Assembly (NCBI RefSeq): GCF_004151275.2
Contig: NZ_CP130821.1
Coordinates: forward strand, 868,001-932,000
Origin: Flavobacterium dauae
Lineage (GTDB): Bacteria > Bacteroidota > Bacteroidia > Flavobacteriales > Flavobacteriaceae
DNA: 64,000 nucleotides
Reading direction: 5' to 3'
In this document: one piece after another, positions 1 through 8,876 of the stretch
Layout: each line of letters opens with the position of its first letter
Position numbering within the stretch: position 1 is the stretch's first letter
Program-made: the position numbers and the translations under genes
Notes under the pieces: model-generated
What the model saw: only the letters and a program-made list of their open reading frames with translations
Told to the model about the DNA's origin: nothing
Databases searched by the model: none

Positions 1-354
1 ATAATAATAATTGGTGGCTTTAGTTTGTAAGGCTCTTATATAGTAAAATTCAGGTAGTTTTTTAGCCACACTAAATAAGCTGTCGGTATAAATATGGGCA
101 ATTTTGGCAGAAGGTTCATAGCCCGAAAGTCTGTAATAAGCCTCAAACAAATGTTCTGTATGTTGTTCTTTTTTGGCTTTATTCAAATACAACTGTAAAA
201 AAAATCGGTAAGAACCATCTTCTCTGTTGGCTACATTTAAGGTGTCATTTAGCTGTTTAAAGGTAAAAGAATCTTCGTTATATTTTAAAACCGGCTGCCC
301 CTTTACAGAGAAAAATACCCAAAAAAGGACTAAAAAAAAGTAATATTTTAACAT
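1..354 (-). CDS. Exported protein, N-terminal part only (TPR-like helical)
   Basis: The reading frame is open from an ATG at 354 to the window edge, giving 118 codons with no stop, so the C-terminus lies outside. It starts with a hydrophobic signal peptide (MLKYYFFLVLFWVFFSVKGQ). A helical stretch follows, with alternating Tyr/Leu/Ala positions (HLFEAYYRLSGYE, SLFSVAKKLPEFYYIRA) that resemble tetratricopeptide repeats. In flavobacteria such N-termini often belong to TPR-containing histidine kinases or LuxR-type regulators, but that part is not visible. It is divergent from the lipoprotein gene at 559. The coding call is good; function is unknown. Confidence 0.7.
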   Translation of the reverse strand, partial: MLKYYFFLVLFWVFFSVKGQPVLKYNEDSFTFKQLNDTLNVANREDGSYRFFLQLYLNKAKKEQHTEHLFEAYYRLSGYEPSAKIAHIYTDSLFSVAKKLPEFYYIRALQTKATNYYY

Positions 355-478
355 ATATATGCTTTTATTTTTCTGCAAAGTACAATTTTATGTCGATACC
401 ACCAAAAAAAACTGTTGTTGATAATCAGTATTTTAAGTCGTTTTTAACTGCAAATTGATCAATCTGCATAACAACTTT

Positions 479-509
479 TTGCATAAAGTTTGGTTAAATA
501 ATAATTTTG
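479..509 (+). promoter_or_regulatory. Bacteroidota-type promoter for the lipoprotein gene
   Basis: A TTG at 479-481 and TAATTTTG at 502-509 are separated by 20 bp. This fits the Bacteroidota primary sigma consensus (TTG, 17-23 bp, TAnnTTTG). The predicted start of transcription is about 40 bp upstream of the ATG at 559. Confidence 0.5.
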
Positions 510-558
510 AGATACTTACAAAACAATTTTTATAAACCATTTTAAAAAGTACTACACC

Positions 559-1179
559 ATGAAAAATTATTACCTGTTATTTTTATTGTTAACCATAACC
601 ATTTCCTGTTCGGAAGATTTTAATGAGTCTGCCGAAACCGTTTCTTTAGAAAATTATGCAACCAACAGCGTGCAGGCAAATGCACCCATTAGTTTAAACA
701 CTATTGTTTCACAGTTGGTATCGGGCTATACGACGGCAGTTTCAGAAAACACCCCCACAACACTTACCCAAAAAATAACGTTGTTAGACAGTGTTTCTTT
801 ACAAAACACCGCCTTTTTACAAATTAAACCGGCAGGTTACACCCTGATAAGTAACACTCAGGCTCAACGTTTTTTACAGAATTATGAAGAAGAATATACC
901 GTATTAAACACTTCGGCGGCTGTTAACGACTATTTTGAACTGATTATCGCTGAACAGGATAACCTGACTACCATAATGGGGTGGGTGAATACAGATACCG
1001 TGCTTACCAATAACGAAAAACAGTTGTTGCATTTTATTATTAGTTGCCTGGACAACAATCCGCCACCGGGTGGAGGAGATGATGTTTGGAGTAAAAAAAT
1101 GATTGTTGCAGCTACCTTAGGCTTTAACCAAAATGCAGCACAGGCAGTATTTAATGCATCATTGCTTATTGTGTATTAA
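559..1179 (+). CDS. Hypothetical lipoprotein
   Basis: This 206-residue protein has a lipoprotein signal peptide with Cys17 in a TISC lipobox, so it should be lipidated and membrane anchored. The mature part is Thr/Asn-rich with no motif I recognise. Near the C-terminus a proline-glycine stretch (NPPPGGGDDVW) leads into a short hydrophobic tail ending in LLIVY. It is followed 50 bp downstream by the HU-family gene and then by the large T9SS protein, so the three may be co-transcribed. No enzymatic function can be assigned. The start is supported by the promoter match upstream and the signal peptide. Confidence 0.8.
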   Translation: MKNYYLLFLLLTITISCSEDFNESAETVSLENYATNSVQANAPISLNTIVSQLVSGYTTAVSENTPTTLTQKITLLDSVSLQNTAFLQIKPAGYTLISNTQAQRFLQNYEEEYTVLNTSAAVNDYFELIIAEQDNLTTIMGWVNTDTVLTNNEKQLLHFIISCLDNNPPPGGGDDVWSKKMIVAATLGFNQNAAQAVFNASLLIVY

Positions 1180-1229
1180 CACCTGTAACAAAACATAAAA
1201 AAGAAATTAACCCTAAAACAAATAAAATT

Positions 1230-1619
1230 ATGGCAATTAAGTACAAATTAATCGAAAAAGGAGAGCCGGGCGTAGTAGGCGGCGGCACCAAAAAATGGTA
1301 TGCAAACATTGTTACCGATGGCGAAGAAACAATAGACGATTTGGTAAAAGCTATTGAAAAATTTAGTGCATTGAGCGAGGCAGACATCCGCGGCGTTATC
1401 ATTGCCTTAGAAAACGTAATGCAAGATGCCCTTGGCAACGGCAAAATTGTACGTTTAGACAAAATCGGTTCGTTGTATCCTTCCTTGTCAAGCGAAGGTA
1501 CAGCTACCCCCGAAGAGTTTAATGCACAAAAGCATGTGCGTAATATAAAAGTAAATTACCGCCCGGGCAAACGCCTTTCAGACAGTATGAAAGCCGCTGT
1601 GTTACAGCGGGTAAAATAG
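1230..1619 (+). CDS. HU-family DNA-binding protein (HU-HIG type)
   Basis: At 129 residues it is longer than classical HU (about 90), as is usual for the Bacteroidota HU-HIG group. Those carry an extra N-terminal segment (here IEKGEPGVVGGGTKKWYANI) before the HU fold. The HU-like core is visible as a helical part (TIDDLVKAIEKFSALSEADI, then GVIIALENVM), a GKIVRLDKIGSLYPSLSSEG strand region, and a basic C-terminus (NIKVNYRPGKRLSDSMK). It presumably binds DNA as a dimer; the specific role is unknown. It lies between a lipoprotein gene and a large secreted protein gene, an association worth checking in relatives. A hairpin and tandem repeats follow it directly. Confidence 0.88.
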   Translation: MAIKYKLIEKGEPGVVGGGTKKWYANIVTDGEETIDDLVKAIEKFSALSEADIRGVIIALENVMQDALGNGKIVRLDKIGSLYPSLSSEGTATPEEFNAQKHVRNIKVNYRPGKRLSDSMKAAVLQRVK

Positions 1620-1651
1620 CATTTTTTTAAACACCTATGTATTTGTTGTTT

Positions 1652-1690
1652 AAACCACGTGTGCTTTAGTTAGTTGGCACGCGTGGTTTT
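1652..1690 (+). terminator. Hairpin terminator after the HU gene
   Basis: AAACCACGTGTGC and GCACGCGTGGTTT form a 13-bp stem with one G-U pair and a 12-nt loop, followed by a short T run. The right arm is also the first unit of the 22-bp tandem repeat. Confidence 0.5.
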
Positions 1691-1764
1691 ACTAAAAAGC
1701 ACGTTAGGTTTTACCCAAAACCACACGTGGTTTCACTCAAAAGCAGGCGTGGTTTAAATTCCCT
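1677..1764 (+). repeat. 22-bp tandem repeat, about four units
   Basis: Units begin at 1677, 1699, 1721 and 1743, giving an exact 22-bp period. The shared core is CACGCGTGGTTTTAC with variation; unit 3 reads CACACGTGGTTTCAC. A weaker unit may start at 1655. The core CACGTG/CGCGTG is itself nearly palindromic. It lies between the HU gene and the large PKD/T9SS gene and does not encode anything. Confidence 0.7.
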
Positions 1765-1793
1765 CCTCGAGGAGGGATTAAGGGAGGTGTAAA
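1761..1793. repeat. Dispersed palindromic repeat A, copy 1
   Basis: CCCTCCTCGAGGAGGG is followed by TTAAGGGAGGTGTAAAAC. The same unit recurs at 8816 and 10900, each time in the leader of a T9SS-secreted gene. The arms form an 8-bp perfect palindrome, and the trailing GGGAGG can pair with CCCTCC as an alternative. Confidence 0.75.
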
Positions 1794-1808
1794 ACAAATA
1801 ACACCCAA

Positions 1809-1829
1809 CAACCCCCTCAAGGGGGCAAT
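1809..1829. repeat. Dispersed palindromic repeat B, copy 1
   Basis: AACCCCCTCAAGGGGGCAAT is a short perfect-arm palindrome. The identical 20-mer recurs at about 10870, again next to a copy of repeat A. Confidence 0.7.
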
Positions 1830-1911
1830 TAAAACAATTATTAACCTTTAAACTATCGGTTTAGGTATCGGTAGGATATATAAAATGAGTTTTAATTAAA
1901 ATTATTAAAAA

Positions 1912-4900
1912 ATGAAAAATATTACCAGACCGCCCATTCGGGCATTGGGCATTATACTAATGTTCCTGCTGTCTTTACAATTAAAGGCACAAACAACAAA
2001 TACCCCTGTACTTACCTGGGATCAGGAAGTAGGGTGTATAGAGTACGATGACGAACGCAGTTTACCCTATGTTTACTCATTTGAAAGTGTAGAAAACGCA
2101 GAATGCTTGCGCTTTTGCGAAGGCAGCGTGGTAAATTATACACTGCAGGCAAATAATGTACAGCAGGTAACCTGGCAGCCAACCGGTGGTACGTTACAAC
2201 CCGGTAGCACCAATACCAATGCTACCATAAAATGGGGCAGTTCGGGTATGGGAAGCCTTACAATTACTATTTCTTATACCAACGGTATGGTTGATATCCG
2301 TACTATATGTATAGAAAAAATTGTAAGCCCGTATGCCGAATTTGCAATCAATGGTATAGATCCGAAGCAAACGGAATTTTGCATAGACATGCCTATCTCG
2401 TTTGACAATCTTTCTACACCAAAGAGCGGATCGGCAATAGTACATTATTTCTGGGATTTTGGCGACGGTACCACATCGTCTTTATTTGAACCTACCCATA
2501 CATATAGTACTGGAGGTGTTTATACGGTACGGTTAACCGTTACCAATAGTTGTAATTGCACCGAGGAATACACTATGGATATTAGGGTAAGAGACGTTAA
2601 AGCCATTGAAATTACCTGTGCCAATGTAACTTGTGAACACGATCAGGAAAGATACGAATCAAACGATGGCTGTGGTGGCGAATGGGAGGTTATAGGCGGC
2701 ACTATAGTAGGTGGCGGTACTGGTAACCCATTTGTTGATGTGGTTTGGGATCAGGTAGATCCTGTAGATGGTTTTGGTTATGTAAGTTATAAATCAGATT
2801 GTGGATGTCCGCACTGGAACACCGTGAAAATTCCGGTGGTCTTGCACAACGGCATTATTCAAGGACCTGATATTATTTGCGAAGGCAAACAAGGTAGGTT
2901 TAACTTACCGCAATGGCCGGCAACCGATTTTGAATGGGAACTTAACGGTAATCCTAACCATCAGCAATTGGTATATGTTGATCACAGAAATGAAGTAGTA
3001 GTAGATGGCTTAACTGCGGGAAACTATACCTTAACAGTAAAATATCACAACACATTGTACGAAAACTGCGAAGGTACAGCCAAATTCTCTTTTACGGTAG
3101 TAGAGAATGTTGAGGTGGTTACAAGCGGACCGTTAACTTTTTGTACAGGTACTTCCAAATCGTTTAGCAGCAGTACCGGTCAGCCGGTAACCTGGCAGAT
3201 ACGTTTGGGTGGGGCAATTGTTTATACGGCTACCGGTGTAAGCACTTCTTATACCTTTAACACCGGCGGTACCTATGTGGTAACGGCAAATCAAGGCGGT
3301 TGCGAAAGCGAACCTGTGGTGGTAGATGTTATTGCAAAGCCTGTTGTGCCGGGTGGTATCAGCGGACCTGATAAAGTGTGCTTAAATGTACCATATACCT
3401 ATTCTGTAAACGAAGACGATCCCGAGGCGGTTTATGTGTGGAGTGTGGTTCCCGTAGCCAATGGTTCGGTAGTGGGTAGCAACGCAGGTACACAAGCCGA
3501 AATTATCATTACAGCACCAACAGCAACCGTACGTGTGGTAAAACAATACACCAAAAACGGTGTTACCTGTTATTCAGACCCGGTTGATTACGCAGTAAGC
3601 CAGTTAGTGCCTAACCCAACCATTATAAACGACAGTGGATTAACCACGTTTTGCCCAAGCAGTATATACACTTTTACTGCCAATATGAATGGTTTTGTGG
3701 CAGACCATATAGAATGGGAAATTGTAGGAATACAGTCTCCGGGTAATTATACCACAAACTTTGGTAACGTTATAAACGGTATCAACAGTGCTACTGCAAC
3801 CGTAAGTTTTAACGAAATAAGCAACGGCGTAAATACCGGCGAATTACGCTTAAAAGTTACCAAATGCGGTGTTACCACTACTAAAACATATACGGTAACA
3901 ATAGTATCGCCGCCTACATTAACGGTGTCTTTGGATAATATATGCCCTGGTAAAGATGATTTTCCGGTTACTGTAACCACAAGTGCATCAAGCGGTACAC
4001 TGGAATTTAGATACAGCAACAATGAACCCGCTTTATACACCCATACATTTACCGGACCTTTAACATTGCAAACAATTGATGTTCCGCAGGAATTTGTTGC
4101 AAGTACAACAAATTCTGTGGGGGCTACTTTAATAGTTACCTTAAAAGAAACCGGCGGCTGCCAGCAAAAAGTAACAGTAAACCAACCGGTATTAATATTG
4201 CCTTTGGTAACGGTAGAAATATACCTTTCTAAACGTACGTTATGTGCAAGCAGCACTACCGATAGTGTTACCATTACCGCAACGGTATCTACCGGTATAA
4301 CGGCAACTACAATGTTTAAATGGTTTAAAGATAATGCTTTAATTCCTTTTGATACCACTGATGGTGCTACGGGTGCTATTAAATCTGTAAACGAAACAGG
4401 TACTTATTATGTAGTGGTTACCGATATCAACGGCTGCGAAATAAAATCCAAGCCTAAAGGGATATCTGATTATTGCGGATCTTCAGGTGGTGGTTGCTTT
4501 GGTGTAACCCCAACATTGACTTATGAATGGATAAATTGCACCACCGTAGAAGTAACAGCAACCTACACATCAATGACCAATGTTTCCAATTTTTATTTTA
4601 CGGCTTCCGAAGGTGGCATTATTGATCCGGTAGTTACTAATCCAGACACAAACGTTTATGTGGCTCAGATACAGTTTACCGAACCCGGTGGGCACAATGT
4701 AGGCGTACAGACAAATTACACGAATTGTGGGGCTGTTGGGCGCTCGTCAATTAACATTCCAAAAGCATATAAACCCGATTTAAGATACGAAGTGGTTTGT
4801 AACGGCGATGGTACGTATGATGTTACACTGCACAATAACAGCAAATTGTATTTAATTGATATAAATAATATTGCTCTTGATCTTGACTATACAGGGCCTG

Positions 4901-6624
4901 GAGTACCACCACCACCAATAGGAGGGTACGGAGAAAGTGTAACCATACCAAACCTTTCGGCAGGTACGTACACGTACAATTTAGAATTGTCTACTACTTT
5001 AACATCATACGATTTAGATAATACATTATATCCGTTGTCAGAACATAACGTAGCTATACCGGACTGTAGCACATCGGTAACTTTTACATTACTGCCGCAA
5101 CCGGTACTTAATTTTACACTGGCAGAAGACTATTGTGCCGAAGAACCTATTACCTTAACCATAGGTTCGCCAACAGCTGGTTACGAATACAGCTGGTGGT
5201 TTAGCGATACCCATTATAAGGTAGAGGGCACCGGTGCTGTTGATATTAATGTTTCGGAAGAAGGCCCTTTACGAATTACCTTAAAAGCTTTGGCACCTGA
5301 TGGTTGCGAATATGTAAGTGCAGAACAAACCACAACCATTAAAAAAGCAAAATTTTCTGGTAGCATCAGTCCTAACCCGGTAGATGCCTGCGAAGGCAAC
5401 GTACCTGCGTTGAGTTTTAGTCCTGTTTTAGGCACATCATCACCTACAAGTGTGATCTGGATGCACGACGACCAGCAGGTAGCCACCACTACAACCTATA
5501 CTCCAACCGAAAGCGGCAGCTACTGGGCGGTATTGGTAAACGGCGACGGTTGTAAGTTCTATGGCATGGCAGAAAAACCTGCAATAGTAACGGTACGCAA
5601 GCCCCCGTTTGTAAGCATTAACGGCGATACCAGCGTGTGCTTTGGCGAAAACACTACCTTAACCGGTATTGTTACCGACCCTACCGTACAGCATCGCTGG
5701 TCAGGTCCGGGGGTACCTTTTAGTTACACCCTTTGGACAACAGGTTTATCAACAAACCTTAGCGTGCCGCTAAACGGTTTGGCAACAGGTACTTATACTT
5801 ATACCCTGTATGCCCGCCCTGTAAGCGACCCAACTTGTGCCAGCCAGTTTACGGTAACCGTAACGGTACACCCGCAGGTAACCGCACCAACCATTAGTTA
5901 TGTGGTGGTAAAATGCGATCCATATACCCTGCGTTTAACCGCAAGCGGTCCGGCAGCAGGTACCTATAACTGGAGCAACGGTATGGTGGGGCAAACCATA
6001 GAAGTGCTGCATGGCGGTGCCTACAGCGTAACCTATACCGCACCAACAGGTTGCAGTGCCACGGGTTATAACAACAGCATACCGCACAGCCCCGAACGTG
6101 CCTTGTGGATTGTACCAACAGGCTGTTACGGCTTGTGTGGCTACAAAGGTTATTTAATAGGCCCTTGGGGGCAGTACGCAGGCTTTGAATGGAGTGTAGA
6201 TGGTATGGTACTGCAAACAGGCACAGGTACCATTTTAAACCAGCCTATTGTGCAGCCGGGTACGTACCAGTTAAGCATTACGCAAAACGGCTGTACCTTT
6301 TACAGCGGTAAACCGTTTATTGATCCGGGGGCTTGTAACAAACCGTTTGCTGCGTTTAACAATACGGTAAGCGAGATCACGTTTATTTTATCGCCCAACC
6401 CGGCTACCGATGTAACTACGGCGGTATATGATACCGGCAGTAACCTTAAAGCTACCGCTATTACGGTACACGACGTTACCGGTGTGCAGCGATTACAGCA
6501 AAGCGTAACCGAAATAAAAGGCGAGGTGTTACTAAACGTAAGCCGCCTGGCACCGGGTACCTATTTGGTAAACCTGCACGCAGGCGGCACTGTAGTAGCA
6601 CAACAAAAATTAATTAAAAGGTAA
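1912..6624 (+). CDS. Large secreted PKD-domain protein with T9SS sorting domain
   Basis: The 1570-residue protein has a signal peptide (residues 1-27, ending LQLKAQ). A clear PKD domain spans about 143-228 (YFWDFGDGTTS, then PTHTYSTGGVYTVRLTV). Many further Ig/PKD-like beta-sandwich modules follow, rich in Thr, Gly and scattered cysteines, with repeating GTYxVxVT-type strands. The last 80 residues (FILSPNPATDVTTAVYD to VVAQQKLIKR) are a type A T9SS C-terminal sorting domain. It should therefore be exported by the T9SS and attached to, or released from, the cell surface. It is probably an adhesin or matrix protein; the ligand is unknown. The start gives an intact signal peptide. The upstream region carries tandem and palindromic repeats. 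Confidence 0.9.
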   Translation: MKNITRPPIRALGIILMFLLSLQLKAQTTNTPVLTWDQEVGCIEYDDERSLPYVYSFESVENAECLRFCEGSVVNYTLQANNVQQVTWQPTGGTLQPGSTNTNATIKWGSSGMGSLTITISYTNGMVDIRTICIEKIVSPYAEFAINGIDPKQTEFCIDMPISFDNLSTPKSGSAIVHYFWDFGDGTTSSLFEPTHTYSTGGVYTVRLTVTNSCNCTEEYTMDIRVRDVKAIEITCANVTCEHDQERYESNDGCGGEWEVIGGTIVGGGTGNPFVDVVWDQVDPVDGFGYVSYKSDCGCPHWNTVKIPVVLHNGIIQGPDIICEGKQGRFNLPQWPATDFEWELNGNPNHQQLVYVDHRNEVVVDGLTAGNYTLTVKYHNTLYENCEGTAKFSFTVVENVEVVTSGPLTFCTGTSKSFSSSTGQPVTWQIRLGGAIVYTATGVSTSYTFNTGGTYVVTANQGGCESEPVVVDVIAKPVVPGGISGPDKVCLNVPYTYSVNEDDPEAVYVWSVVPVANGSVVGSNAGTQAEIIITAPTATVRVVKQYTKNGVTCYSDPVDYAVSQLVPNPTIINDSGLTTFCPSSIYTFTANMNGFVADHIEWEIVGIQSPGNYTTNFGNVINGINSATATVSFNEISNGVNTGELRLKVTKCGVTTTKTYTVTIVSPPTLTVSLDNICPGKDDFPVTVTTSASSGTLEFRYSNNEPALYTHTFTGPLTLQTIDVPQEFVASTTNSVGATLIVTLKETGGCQQKVTVNQPVLILPLVTVEIYLSKRTLCASSTTDSVTITATVSTGITATTMFKWFKDNALIPFDTTDGATGAIKSVNETGTYYVVVTDINGCEIKSKPKGISDYCGSSGGGCFGVTPTLTYEWINCTTVEVTATYTSMTNVSNFYFTASEGGIIDPVVTNPDTNVYVAQIQFTEPGGHNVGVQTNYTNCGAVGRSSINIPKAYKPDLRYEVVCNGDGTYDVTLHNNSKLYLIDINNIALDLDYTGPGVPPPPIGGYGESVTIPNLSAGTYTYNLELSTTLTSYDLDNTLYPLSEHNVAIPDCSTSVTFTLLPQPVLNFTLAEDYCAEEPITLTIGSPTAGYEYSWWFSDTHYKVEGTGAVDINVSEEGPLRITLKALAPDGCEYVSAEQTTTIKKAKFSGSISPNPVDACEGNVPALSFSPVLGTSSPTSVIWMHDDQQVATTTTYTPTESGSYWAVLVNGDGCKFYGMAEKPAIVTVRKPPFVSINGDTSVCFGENTTLTGIVTDPTVQHRWSGPGVPFSYTLWTTGLSTNLSVPLNGLATGTYTYTLYARPVSDPTCASQFTVTVTVHPQVTAPTISYVVVKCDPYTLRLTASGPAAGTYNWSNGMVGQTIEVLHGGAYSVTYTAPTGCSATGYNNSIPHSPERALWIVPTGCYGLCGYKGYLIGPWGQYAGFEWSVDGMVLQTGTGTILNQPIVQPGTYQLSITQNGCTFYSGKPFIDPGACNKPFAAFNNTVSEITFILSPNPATDVTTAVYDTGSNLKATAITVHDVTGVQRLQQSVTEIKGEVLLNVSRLAPGTYLVNLHAGGTVVAQQKLIKR

Positions 6625-6713
6625 GCTTTATAGTCTTAAAGCCGAACGTCAAAAGTCAAACGACTAACGGTTGCTGAGCTTAACGAAGCAATATTCTTTA
6701 AGACATAAGCAAA

Positions 6714-6756
6714 CTCCAACAGCATTTTAAATGCTGTTGGAGTTATTTTAATTTAT
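6714..6756. terminator. Strong hairpin terminator
   Basis: CTCCAACAGCAT and ATGCTGTTGGAG form a 12-bp perfect stem followed by a T-rich run (TTATTTTAATTTATTTTT). It ends the 1912-6624 transcription unit. Confidence 0.75.
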
Positions 6757-6794
6757 TTTTATTATTTTTATAACACCTTAAAAATAAAAGAATT

Positions 6795-8741
6795 ATGCAA
6801 AATAAACTACACACAACATCTCATTATACAAGTAATCATGTCACTTCGAGCTTGTCGAGAAGTCAACATACTATAATGCTGAAATCTCGACCACATTCTA
6901 TACTCTATGTTCTATTTTCTATACTCTTAACACTATTCTCTATCCCAGCAGCAGCCCAACCCTACCAATGGGACTGGGCATTAAACGGCGGCGGCAGCAC
7001 AGCACCTATGGGGCCAGGCGGTTGGGATTTTGAAGTAGAACAGGTTTTTGATATTGCCATAGACAGTAACAACAATTACTACTTTTTAGCCAAAATAACC
7101 AGTGGTACCCCAAAATTAGACGGGCAGTCAGTGACAGCTTATGGTAACCCACAGGGGGGTAATAACATCTTTATCTTCTCAACCACCTGCGACGGGCAAG
7201 TGCGTTGGAGCCAGGCAATTGGGGGAGGGGGGCTGTTTGATGCCGCTTATAGCATTGCTTTAGACAGTAACAACAATGTATATGTGGGTGTAAATGTATT
7301 TCTTGCAGGACCTATTTATCCCGTACATTTCAGTCCCACAGAAACATTACCCCCCCCCCCGGCAAACCCCGGACCAATAAGCGATTACTACAAAACCACT
7401 TTTTTGGTAAAATACGATACCAACGGACAGTTTGTATGGAAACGTGCCTTGCAGGGTGATGTTGATTGGAATAATTGGGATTCTACAGTTTTGTCTATAT
7501 TGATAGACAGCAACGATATCATTCATTTTATAGTAGGTCTTTTTCACGGTACACATTTAAACAATACGGTAACAGTGCCAACTACAAGTACAGGTTATCA
7601 GTATTATTTGGTACGTTACACTGCTGCCGGGCAATTAATAAACAGTACGTTGCTGCCTGTGACAGACGGTACATTTTTTGTGTCGCCCAGTTTTACCTTT
7701 AAGTTAGACGAAGCCAATAACCGTTATTACATAGCCGGTTTCCGTTCGTATAATAATTCTAACGAAGACATTCCTTTAACATACGGTGGCAGTGCCGTTA
7801 TAAACAATGCGTATATACTGGCAATAAACGCTACCAACGGCAGTGAAATATGGCGTAGGGAAATGGAAGCAACAGCTCCTGTTTATCACGACAACCGTAT
7901 TTATGATTTAGATGTAGATACCAATGGAGATATTTTTATAGCGGGTAAATTGTTTCTTGAAGCAGCTAAATATCAAATAAAAATAGTTAACCCTAAAAAC
8001 CCTACCAATAACCCTTATACATTTAACATTACGTCCACTCAAGGCAATATGCCTTTTATAGCCAAATTAAATAAAAACGGTGTGGTGCAATGGGCACGTA
8101 CCCCCACCAATGATGTAAGCAATATGTACTATTCGCATAGTTTAGCGATTCGTGGCAATGAAGTAGCTTTGGCAACCGAAGGAGGTAGCGGTATGGTTTG
8201 GGATAGTTTTAGCATGAGTCGTCCTGCGGGTGTAGGTTACCAGCCAGACCCTGTATTGGTACGTTTTAGCAAACAAACCGGTACGGTGGTGGGCTTGCAT
8301 GATATAGAAGGCAATATGACCTATGATAAACTTACCGTTGTAGAAGTAGATAACGACGGCAACTATGTGGTAGGCGGTGCTTTTAAAAGTAATTTATTTG
8401 GTACGCACCCCACTATAAACATGCTGGTAACCAATGGTCATTACGATTTCTTTGTAGCCAAACTGGCAGCCAGTGTATGCGGTACTACGGTAAGCAACAA
8501 AGAGTTTAACAACATTACCGTAAATGTGTACCCTAACCCAACCACCGATATTGTAAACATAGAAACACAGGAAACCCTGCAAAACTACGAGGTGTACAAC
8601 GTACTGGGGCAACAAATACAGAAAGGCAACTTTAACGGCAACACCCAAATAAACTTACACGGTGCAACCGCAGGTACCTACTTTGTAAAAGTAACCACCA
8701 CCCAAGGCAGTAGTGCTACGGTAAAAGTGGTTAAGAAGTAG
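6795..8741 (+). CDS. T9SS-secreted beta-propeller-like protein, paralog 1
   Basis: This is a 648-residue protein. The mature part starts near PYQWDWALNGGG. It contains repeated blade-like segments (AIDSNNNYYFLAK, ALDSNNNVYVGVN, DVDTNGDIFIAGK, EVDNDGNYVVGGAF), the pattern of SBBP/NHL-type propellers. The C-terminal 75 residues (VYPNPTTDIVNIETQE to SSATVKVVKK) are a type A T9SS sorting domain. It is a tandem paralog of 8877-10796. The N-terminal region contains a short dispersed repeat (TCACTTCGAGCTTGTCGAGA, 6841-6860) before the signal peptide. An internal Met28 at 6876 would give a normal signal peptide, so the start is either 6795 (matches the paralog leader) or 6876. A run of 11 C at 7350-7360 lies in frame (LPPPPANPG). 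Function is unknown. Confidence 0.88.
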   Translation: MQNKLHTTSHYTSNHVTSSLSRSQHTIMLKSRPHSILYVLFSILLTLFSIPAAAQPYQWDWALNGGGSTAPMGPGGWDFEVEQVFDIAIDSNNNYYFLAKITSGTPKLDGQSVTAYGNPQGGNNIFIFSTTCDGQVRWSQAIGGGGLFDAAYSIALDSNNNVYVGVNVFLAGPIYPVHFSPTETLPPPPANPGPISDYYKTTFLVKYDTNGQFVWKRALQGDVDWNNWDSTVLSILIDSNDIIHFIVGLFHGTHLNNTVTVPTTSTGYQYYLVRYTAAGQLINSTLLPVTDGTFFVSPSFTFKLDEANNRYYIAGFRSYNNSNEDIPLTYGGSAVINNAYILAINATNGSEIWRREMEATAPVYHDNRIYDLDVDTNGDIFIAGKLFLEAAKYQIKIVNPKNPTNNPYTFNITSTQGNMPFIAKLNKNGVVQWARTPTNDVSNMYYSHSLAIRGNEVALATEGGSGMVWDSFSMSRPAGVGYQPDPVLVRFSKQTGTVVGLHDIEGNMTYDKLTVVEVDNDGNYVVGGAFKSNLFGTHPTINMLVTNGHYDFFVAKLAASVCGTTVSNKEFNNITVNVYPNPTTDIVNIETQETLQNYEVYNVLGQQIQKGNFNGNTQINLHGATAGTYFVKVTTTQGSSATVKVVKK

Positions 8742-8754
8742 TTTTCTTAATAGT

Positions 8755-8796
8755 AGAATGTATATTGTATTAACGTATAATATACATTCTATTTTA
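8755..8796. terminator. Hairpin terminator of propeller paralog 1
   Basis: AGAATGTATATT and AATATACATTCT form a 12-bp stem followed by ATTTT. An identical copy follows paralog 2 at 10810, so it was duplicated together with the gene. Confidence 0.65.
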
Positions 8797-8813
8797 AAAC
8801 ACCAACCCACTTA

Positions 8814-8847
8814 TTCCCTCCTTGAGGAGGGTTAGGGAGGTGTAAAC
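8814..8847. repeat. Dispersed palindromic repeat A, copy 2
   Basis: TTCCCTCCTTGAGGAGGG is followed by TTAGGGAGGTGTAAAC in the leader of propeller paralog 2. It is nearly identical to copies at 1761 and 10897. Confidence 0.75.
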
Positions 8848-8876
8848 AAATCAACGATTCAACAACATACATAATT

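Noticed and set aside
3747-4358. 203-codon minus-strand frame inside the large PKD gene
   Set aside because: It is a shadow of the Thr/Val-rich coding strand with no start context or domain.
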